Shown here piece after piece: positions 58,619-64,000 of a stretch of DNA of 64,000 nucleotides. Both the position numbers and the translations under genes were made by a program. The DNA comes from Microtetraspora fusca (lineage in GTDB: Bacteria > Actinomycetota > Actinomycetes > Streptosporangiales > Streptosporangiaceae). The stretch is taken from positions 480,787-544,786 of the forward strand of contig NZ_BBYK01000038.1 of the NCBI RefSeq assembly GCF_001570365.1, read 5' to 3'. The notes under the pieces were generated by a model. It was not told the DNA's origin, ran no database searches, and saw nothing but the letters and a program-made list of their open reading frames with translations. Numbering within the stretch: position 1 is the first letter of the stretch; every line of letters begins with the position of its first letter.

Positions 58619-59938
58619 TCACACCGGGTCGGCGGTGACGGCCATCGCCTGCTCCGGGGCCGTGGAGCGCGGCTCTTCCGGTTCGGGCGAGGTGCGGTAG
58701 TCCCGCAACGGACGGTTGACCAGAGCCACCGCGACGACGGCCAGCGTGGCGGACAGGCCGCCCACCAGGAGTGCCACAGGTGCGGAGGTGACGGAGGCGA
58801 GCAGGCCGCCACGGAAGTTGCCGACCTGCGGGCCGGCCGAGCCGATGACGTGCTCGACCGAGGCGACCCGCCCGCGGTACCGGTCGGGGGTCTCCAACTG
58901 AACCAGCGCACCTCGGGTGACCACGGAGACGGTGTCGGCGGCGCCGGCGATCGCGAGACAACCGAGGGCGAGCCACAGCGGCCCGGCCAGACCGAAACCG
59001 GCGAGAGCGAGACCCCAGACCCCGGCGGCCAGGAGTTGGACGACGCCGCTTCGCCGTAGCCGGGTGACGGTTCCGGAGAACAGACCGGCACCGAGCCCGC
59101 CGACAGCGATCGAGGAGAGGAAGAGCCCGAGCGTCCGCGGGTTGCCGTCGAAGCGGATCTCGTTGATCAGTGGAAAGAGCGCGATCGGCATCGCCAGCAG
59201 GGTCGCGGCGAGATCGGTCGCGAAGCTTCCCCACAGGGTGGGGCGCCGCAGGATGATCCCCCAACCGCCTTGCGCCGGACGGCGGCGTCCTCCCGTCCCG
59301 TGGCTCGGATGCGGGTCGTCACCCTCGGCGCGCGGGGTGGGCATCGCGGGCAGCCGGATCACGGCGATCAGTGACGCGGCGCCGGCGAGCGCCTGGACCG
59401 CGTACGCGACGGGATACCCCCACTGGGCGAGCAGCATGCCGCCGAGCGCGGGTCCGACGAGCATGGACGCCTGGAAGACGACGTTCTGCAGGGCGAGTCC
59501 GGCGGCCACCTGGTCGGCGGGGAGCAGCCGGACGGGGAAGGTACGCCGCGCGGGGGCTCCGAGCGCCGAGCAGCCCGACTCGGCGGCGATCAGGGCGAGC
59601 AGCAGCAGGACGGACCGGTTGCCGGCCGCCGCCTGTGCGACGAGCCCGGCGCCCATCACGAGCTGGCCCGCGGTGGTGGCACGAACGAGTGCCCTGCGGT
59701 CGAGGGCGTCGGCCAGCGATCCGCCGACCAGTCCGAGGAGCATCAGCGGCACGCCGGACGCGAGACCGATGGCGCCCGTCCAGAGCGGGCTGTGCGTCAG
59801 CTCCCAGACCTGCGCCAGGACGGCCACAGTGGCGATCTGGTGACCGAGCGAGCCGAGCGACGACCCGAGCCACAACTCGCGGAACGGACGGCTGGAGCGG
59901 AGCGGACGGACGTCCATGAGCCGCTCACGCCACGTCAT
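58619..59938 (-). CDS. Major facilitator superfamily exporter
   Basis: A 439-residue transporter with twelve predicted helices. Features are FRELWLGSSLGSLGHQIATV at the start, GLVGGSLADALDRRALVRAT (the conserved loop 2-3 motif) and a basic central loop (TPRAEGDDPHPSHGTGGRRR). It resembles the enterobactin/macrolide exporter group. The ATG at 59938 overlaps the micro-ORF stop by four bases. Substrate unknown. Confidence 0.85.
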   Translation of the reverse strand: MTWRERLMDVRPLRSSRPFRELWLGSSLGSLGHQIATVAVLAQVWELTHSPLWTGAIGLASGVPLMLLGLVGGSLADALDRRALVRATTAGQLVMGAGLVAQAAAGNRSVLLLLALIAAESGCSALGAPARRTFPVRLLPADQVAAGLALQNVVFQASMLVGPALGGMLLAQWGYPVAYAVQALAGAASLIAVIRLPAMPTPRAEGDDPHPSHGTGGRRRPAQGGWGIILRRPTLWGSFATDLAATLLAMPIALFPLINEIRFDGNPRTLGLFLSSIAVGGLGAGLFSGTVTRLRRSGVVQLLAAGVWGLALAGFGLAGPLWLALGCLAIAGAADTVSVVTRGALVQLETPDRYRGRVASVEHVIGSAGPQVGNFRGGLLASVTSAPVALLVGGLSATLAVVAVALVNRPLRDYRTSPEPEEPRSTAPEQAMAVTADPV

Positions 59939-60078
59939 GGACGTGGCTCCGGCGGAGCCGCGGAGGCGGTGAACGTTCCGTCGAGGTGGGCGAGGATCCG
60001 GTCGCGCAAGGAACGGCGCTCCAGCGCCTGGTCCGACTCGGCGACGACCGTGCTGAGCGCGTGCGGGATCTCGTCCAT
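59935..60078 (-). CDS. 47-residue micro-ORF coupled to the MFS gene
   Basis: ATG at 60078 lying six bases after a TATATT -10 element, so the mRNA would be leaderless. The product begins MDEIPHALSTVVAESDQALE, is charged and helical, and ends APPEPRP. It overlaps the MFS start codon by four bases (ATGA). It may be a genuine small protein or a leader that carries ribosomes to the transporter. Not recognised. Confidence 0.45.
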   Translation of the reverse strand: MDEIPHALSTVVAESDQALERRSLRDRILAHLDGTFTASAAPPEPRP

Positions 60079-60084
60079 GGCGCA

Positions 60085-60106
60085 AATATAACAGTGCTTA
60101 TATAAG
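60085..60106 (-). promoter_or_regulatory. Promoter and palindromic operator of the micro-ORF/MFS operon
   Basis: TATATT (60085-60090) as -10, and in the spacer the perfect 10-base palindrome CTTATATAAG (60097-60106), very AT-rich against its surroundings and flanked by GTGC on both sides. This looks like a repressor site placed inside the promoter. Confidence 0.45.
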
Positions 60107-60356
60107 TGCCGCCGCCGTGCCAGGGCGGACAGCGCTGTATCGCCTGAGGGTTCGCGCGACGACCGTACGCGTCGACGATGACACCGCCACGATCCGGCCA
60201 TGGGGCGCCTGGTCCCGGCCCCCGTCGTGTCCGGGAGCCCACGCTCGCTCCGGTGAACGCTGCCACCGGGGCCACGTCGGCCGGGTCCAGGCCTCGGTCG
60301 AGGAACGCCTCGGGCCGACCTGGCGTCCGGGTTCGCTGCCTCCTTAGGGTGATGCC

Positions 60357-60824
60357 ATGCCCAAGGTCTTGATCACCGGGATGTCGGGCACTGGCAAATC
60401 GACCGCTCTACAGATCTTGGGCTCGCGAGGGCACCGGGTTGTGGACACGGACTACGGCCAGTGGAGCCACTGGATCACCCTCCCGGACGGATCGTCGGAC
60501 TGGGTGTGGCGCGAGGAGGCGATCGCTGATCTGCTCGCCGGCCACGAGCAGGGCGCCTTGTTCGTGGCCGGTTGTAAGAGCAACCAGGGAAAGTTCTATC
60601 CGCAGTTCGACCACGTCGTGCTGCTGAGCGCACCCGCCGAGGTGCTGTTGGCCCGGGTCATCGCGCGGACCAACAATCCGTATGGCAAACGGCCCGAGGA
60701 GCGAGACGCGATCCTGGAGAACCTTCGCGTCGTCGAGCCGCTGCTGCGGGCTACCGCGACCATGGAGATCGACGCGCGTGCTCCGATAGCGCAGGTCGTC
60801 CGGCAGCTTGAGCGACTTGCCTAA
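60357..60824 (+). CDS. P-loop kinase-like protein
   Basis: A 155-residue AAA-type nucleotide-binding protein, similar in size to shikimate and adenylate kinases. Walker A is ITGMSGTGKST. A lid-like region with Arg residues is NNPYGKRPEERD, and FDHVVLLSAPAEVLLARV matches the strand before the lid in that superfamily. The phosphate acceptor is unknown. ATG 60357, single gene. Confidence 0.78.
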   Translation: MPKVLITGMSGTGKSTALQILGSRGHRVVDTDYGQWSHWITLPDGSSDWVWREEAIADLLAGHEQGALFVAGCKSNQGKFYPQFDHVVLLSAPAEVLLARVIARTNNPYGKRPEERDAILENLRVVEPLLRATATMEIDARAPIAQVVRQLERLA

Positions 60825-60884
60825 CTGCGACCCGTTTGATGCGAGCCGTGGTGCGTTCCGCCGGAGGCCGAGTTCGCCTCGTCC

Positions 60885-61808
60885 TTATGCCCTGCCTTTC
60901 CGTTCCGTCCACGCCTCGTATGGACTGTCCCCCGGAAGCACCCAAACCTCCGCATCGGGCCTGGCGATCGTCCGCAGCAGCGTCGCCTTTCCGGTCGCCG
61001 CCGAGACCCGGTAGAACGCCACCCCCTCCCCGGTCTTCGATCGGACGATCACGCGTCCCGCCTTATCGAAGTCGAGGTCGTCGATGTACTGCCCGCGAGG
61101 CAACTGCACGGTCACCGTGCCGCTCGCCCGGCCGGTGCGCAGGTTGACCAGGCGCAGCTTGCGAGACTTGAGCCACGTGCCGACAGGCACCGCCGCTGTG
61201 ACGTAGTCATTCGCCAGCGCCGTCGGTGCCAGCCGCGTCTTCAGCCGCGTCCGGGTGCGCAGCCCTCGGTCGAACACCGTCAATCGTTCGTCCTCTGCCA
61301 GCAGCAGCCGCTTGCCGTCAGAACTGAACCCCATGAAGCTCCACGCATCCGTGTGTCCGGGAGGCGGCAGCACCTTGCCTTTCCGCAGGTCCGCGAAGAT
61401 CCCCACCCCGGGCGCGGAGGTCGTCGTGACCACGTAACTGCCGTCGTCCGACACCGCCGGCCATTCCTCGTAGATCGTGTACGCCGTGAGCCGCCGTGAC
61501 ACCACCCTTTCCTTGCCGTTCAGCGTCCGCTCGACGAACAGGCCATCCGACTTCCGGAAATAAAAGAAATGCTTCCCATCCCCGCTGACCAGGAACGGCG
61601 CCCGCTCGCCGGGAGTGACCGCATTCTTGGGCGCCTTGGCGAGCGCCTCCGGCACCTCCACCACGTCTCCGTTGGTCAGCACCAGTTGCCAGGTCTGCGT
61701 CCGCTGCGCGTAGGCGATCGTGACCGGCGCGGCGGCGGCCGCCGCCGGCGATCCGATCAGTGTTGTGCCGGCCAGGAGCAACGCCGCCAAAGCTGTACGA
61801 AATCTCAT
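60885..61808 (-). CDS. Secreted beta-propeller-like protein
   Basis: A 307-residue exported protein. The ATG at 61808 begins a clear signal peptide (MRFRTALAALLLAGTTLIGS, cut after an AAA site near residue 26); the frame upstream is not used. The mature part is made of repeated beta strands with FLVSGDGKHFFYFRKSDG, FMGFSSDGKRLLLAED and similar blade-like units, as in WD40/TolB-type propellers. No catalytic motif is seen. It probably acts as a binding protein outside the cell. Confidence 0.7.
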   Translation of the reverse strand: MRFRTALAALLLAGTTLIGSPAAAAAAPVTIAYAQRTQTWQLVLTNGDVVEVPEALAKAPKNAVTPGERAPFLVSGDGKHFFYFRKSDGLFVERTLNGKERVVSRRLTAYTIYEEWPAVSDDGSYVVTTTSAPGVGIFADLRKGKVLPPPGHTDAWSFMGFSSDGKRLLLAEDERLTVFDRGLRTRTRLKTRLAPTALANDYVTAAVPVGTWLKSRKLRLVNLRTGRASGTVTVQLPRGQYIDDLDFDKAGRVIVRSKTGEGVAFYRVSAATGKATLLRTIARPDAEVWVLPGDSPYEAWTERKGRA

Positions 61809-61930
61809 GGTGCATGAGATGCCAGAAATTGCGGGAATGTTGTCGACCTCTCCTGAGGTTCGAGAGCGGCCCCTGCTCGGCGAGGGCCCCTGGTAGTCGC
61901 AAGGGGCCTCCGACTGCACGCTGCCTTGAT

Positions 61931-61958
61931 CCGTACGGCCGCCGGGTAGGCCGTACGG
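61931..61958. repeat. Paired palindromes in a divergent spacer
   Basis: CCGTACGGCC and its exact complement GGCCGTACGG, eight bases apart. Each arm holds the self-palindrome CCGTACGG, so there are two identical sites whose centres are 20 bases, two helix turns, apart. It lies between divergent genes, so it is more likely a regulator site than a terminator. Confidence 0.45.
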
Positions 61959-62028
61959 AGGTTCCGTAGCGCTTTGCCTGAGACGAGAAGGCGATCCGGC
62001 ACGATCTTGCGATAACTAGGATTGGCCG

Positions 62029-62166
62029 GTGAAACTCGTAGAGCTGGAAATCGAGCGGCACAATTGGGCCGAGGCGCGGTGCGGTTGCGGGAAATCCGCC
62101 GCACACGTGGCGTCAGATCTCCTACGGCCGTGGCCAACGCGGCGAGCGAGTGCACCACCGACATAA
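62029..62166 (+). CDS. Small ORF, possibly the truncated front of a larger gene
   Basis: GTG six bases after a TAGGAT -10-like element, so possibly leaderless. The 45-residue frame begins MKLVELEIERHNWAEARCGC and continues GKSAAHVASDLLR, which looks like real protein with a CxC pair, then turns into an Arg/Pro tail and stops. The change in character suggests a frameshift or deletion. Family not identified. Confidence 0.4.
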   Translation: MKLVELEIERHNWAEARCGCGKSAAHVASDLLRPWPTRRASAPPT

Positions 62167-62269
62167 TCGACAACGGTCACGTGCTTTTCCGGATGTTCTC
62201 TTTGAACCGTCCGTTTCCACGGTTTCCGTCGCCCTCAGTAGGGCTCGAAGCGTTCAAATCATGCGGGTG

Positions 62270-62735
62270 TCAACACCAGCCTCCGCCATCCCGGGAAGAG
62301 CTCACTTCCACCTCGTAGCCATCGCCGTTTTCCTTCCTCATCGCGTCCAGGAACGACAGCGAGAGGTCGACCCTCCTCCCGCCGACCGATTTGGCGAAGC
62401 AGCTCACCCCTTCACCGTCGTCATTCGGAGGGGGCGTCCACCCATCCTTGATCGCGATCTCTCGGTAGAAGGACAGCACGTCGGCTCTCGAAGCAGAAAA
62501 ACGGTAGGTCTGTCCGACAGTCGTTATCCGGTCATCGCTCTCGCAGGGGCTGGTTCGCTCCTCCTGTGGTGTCGCGCCTACCGGATGAGCGTCGAGAATG
62601 CTGAGCGTGGCCAGAGAGGCGGCGAGCCGGTCATCGTCGGCGGTGCATCTATGCCAGGTAAGCCATAGGAGCGACCAAGATAACGCCCCATCCAATACAG
62701 GCGGCCGCAAGCACCGCAATCACCCAGCGCTCCAT
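62270..62735 (-). pseudogene. Exported hypothetical protein split by a frameshift
   Basis: An ATG at 62735 opens MERWVIAVLAAACIGWGVIL, a good membrane or signal segment, and stops at 62649 after 28 codons. One base out of phase, a second frame carries the rest: DDDRLAASLATLSILDAHP onward, with FSASRADVLSFYREIAIKDG, CFAKSVGGRRVDLSLSFLDA and a C-terminal GGGWC. That second frame has no good start of its own. A +1 shift near 62650 would join them into about 150 residues. This is either a broken gene or a base error in the sequence. Function unknown. Confidence 0.55.
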
Positions 62736-62742
62736 GATCAAG

Positions 62743-62770
62743 AGATTAGCGCCACCACACATTCGCACAA
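62743..62770 (-). promoter_or_regulatory. Promoter of the split exported-protein gene
   Basis: TTGTGC, 16 bases, TAATCT on the minus strand, with the ATG at 62735 seven bases further on. There is no ribosome binding site, so the gene would be leaderless. Confidence 0.45.
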
Positions 62771-63081
62771 CAGGTACAGCTTTAGCCACCCTCGAATTCA
62801 TCACACCGTGACTCCGCGCGATTACGAGAGAAGACCAGCCCCGACGCCTGCGATCGATGGTCGCGCCGGATCAGCCGGCGAATGCCGGGCAAAGCAGCGC
62901 ACCGGTGGCCGCGACCCGAGCGCCAACAGACGCCACCAAGCCCGCGCCCGCCGGTACCACCGCCGCGCCCGACCATGCCGCCGACTCCCTCCCCACACTC
63001 CCTGGAGGAGGACGAGAGCAGCAGCGCACCGCAGGCCCCGGTAACCAGGTAGAAGTCTTCGCGGGGATTTGTGCCGTACGG
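62771..63081. other. Gene-free stretch before the amidohydrolase end
   Basis: About 310 bases. A plus-strand frame from 62857 codes for an Ala/Pro/Thr-rich chain (MVAPDQPANAGQSSAPVA) but runs on into the antisense of the amidohydrolase and has no ribosome binding site. I see no convincing gene, terminator or repeat. Confidence 0.4.
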
Positions 63082-64000
63082 CTAGCGGGGTTGGCGGACG
63101 CCCCGGCGCCACACCTCGGCGATCGCAGCGGTGGCGGCGATGTCGCGGGTCGGGTCGGCGTTGACGAGCAGGAGGTCGGCACGTAGCCCGGGGGCGACGC
63201 GGCCACGGTCGGCCAGCCCGAAGTGACGGGCGGGCACGCTGGTGGCCGCGGCGAGCGCCTCCTCGTTGCTGAGCCCGGCTTCGATGAGCAGGGTGAGCTC
63301 GCGGTGCATGGCGGCACCGTGTACGGGGGCGAACGGGTTGGCATCGGTGCCGGCCAGCAGCGATACGCCGGCCTGGTGCAGGGTCCGGGCGGCGTGGACG
63401 GCGTTGTCGGCGCAGCCGGGCAGCGCGTGGTCCGCCGCTTCCGCCTGCCCGGTGATCGCTTCGAAGTACGCCAACGTGGTGACCACGAACACCCCCTGTG
63501 CGGCGATCCGAGCGGCGAGCTCGTGCCCGGCCGGGTCGTCGGGCTCGGCGTCGGCGTACACGTGGGCCAGACCGTCGATGCCGGCGTCCAGCGCGATCGT
63601 GGCCTCCCGTGCGGTGATCGCGTGGCCGACGGTGGTCAGCCCGTTGGCGTGGGCGGCCTCGACCAGCGCCGCCACGATCTGCTGCGTCAGCGCCGGCAGC
63701 CGGGCGCCGTGCACCGCACCGTCATCGACCACGATCTTCAGGTAGTCGATTCCCTCGGTCAGCCGTGCCTCGACGAACCGCTTGGCCTGCCCGGGGTCCG
63801 CGACGGTGTCGAACCCGCCGACGGCATCACCGAACGCTTCCAGCGTCGAGGCGTCGAACCCGGCCATCAGCTGGCTGGGGTGCCCACCCGGGGCGGTGGC
63901 GAGCATCCCGGCGCTGCGCAGGTCCGCGACCTCGTCGTTGCCGGCGGCCAACTCACGCTGGCGGGCCAGGTTGCCGGGCAGGCAGAACATGTCCAACTCG
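63082..64000 (-). CDS. Amidohydrolase family protein (5' end outside the window)
   Basis: The last 306 residues of a metal-dependent amidohydrolase of the imidazolonepropionase/prolidase type; the front, including the HxH metal site, lies beyond the right edge. Present are GIDYLKIVVDDGAVHGA, metal His in TVGHAITAREA and GLAHVYAD, and the catalytic Asp in LLAGTDANPFAPVHG. The C-terminus returns to the small beta domain (GRVAPGLRADLLLVNADPTR). The substrate is unknown. Confidence 0.87.
   Translation of the reverse strand, partial: ELDMFCLPGNLARQRELAAGNDEVADLRSAGMLATAPGGHPSQLMAGFDASTLEAFGDAVGGFDTVADPGQAKRFVEARLTEGIDYLKIVVDDGAVHGARLPALTQQIVAALVEAAHANGLTTVGHAITAREATIALDAGIDGLAHVYADAEPDDPAGHELAARIAAQGVFVVTTLAYFEAITGQAEAADHALPGCADNAVHAARTLHQAGVSLLAGTDANPFAPVHGAAMHRELTLLIEAGLSNEEALAAATSVPARHFGLADRGRVAPGLRADLLLVNADPTRDIAATAAIAEVWRRGVRQPR

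Noticed and set aside
62857-63186. Plus-strand 109-codon Ala/Pro-rich frame
   Set aside because: No ribosome binding site, and half of it is antisense to the amidohydrolase gene.

Overview
The window is high-GC chromosomal DNA of a filamentous-type actinomycete. It carries IdeR, GltA2, class F sortases, tandem SigE-family sigma factors, frequent GTG/TTG starts and several apparently leaderless genes. The order rpoC-rpoB-(two small membrane proteins)-rplL-rplJ-lipoprotein-rplA-rplK-nusG-secE-tRNA-Trp, together with the protein sequences, suggests Streptosporangiales, probably Streptosporangiaceae. That placement is inference; no 16S gene is present. I see no insertion sequence, prophage, integrase or CRISPR array.

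Layout. (1) 1-10.2 kb, all on the minus strand: the RNA polymerase and ribosomal protein block, with a recognisable rpoBC promoter, an L10-type leader with an attenuator hairpin, terminators, and two orphan Mce-associated-like proteins. (2) 10.4-16.3 kb: aspartate aminotransferase, two paralogous SigE-family sigma / membrane partner modules (one partner has a PASTA domain) and an adenosine deaminase-like enzyme. (3) 16.3-21.1 kb: three paralogous NB-ARC ATPases in different states of completeness, two ending in LuxR helix-turn-helix domains. (4) 21.2-29.6 kb: a methyltransferase, a large acyl-CoA dehydrogenase, a 49-residue Pro/Arg-rich ORF with its own promoter, long leader and terminator, a four-part secreted GH31 glycosidase, and a thiolase. 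(5) 29.7-36.6 kb: two loci that each pair a class F sortase with a surface protein. The two surface proteins share a TPxGGAxTG sorting-like motif and a promoter box. A DUF2079 membrane protein lies between the loci.

(6) 36.9-41.4 kb: acyl-CoA dehydrogenase, a tiny membrane protein, an alpha/beta hydrolase and a PAS-GAF-PP2C-HATPase phosphatase. (7) 41.5-49.8 kb: IdeR, divergent UdgX, PdxH, citrate synthase, a membrane-anchored solute-binding sensor that looks N-terminally truncated, SerC, an UPF0114 protein and a rhomboid protease. (8) 49.9-58.6 kb: an SDR/enoyl-CoA hydratase pair, a STAS protein, a CbiMN-CbiQ-CbiO metal transporter behind a Nur-like operator, a family 2 glycosyltransferase, a MerR regulator and a VOC protein. 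(9) 58.6-64 kb: an MFS transporter with an overlapping micro-ORF, a P-loop kinase, a secreted propeller-like protein, a lower-GC stretch holding a truncated small ORF and an apparently frameshifted exported protein, and the 3' part of an amidohydrolase cut by the window edge.

Most of the window is core or conserved accessory genome. The best candidates for something undescribed are the Pro/Arg-rich small ORF with its long leader (24048-24505), the twin sortase/substrate loci with their shared promoter box, and the NB-ARC/LuxR trio. All functional statements rest on reading translated motifs by eye. No database search was possible.
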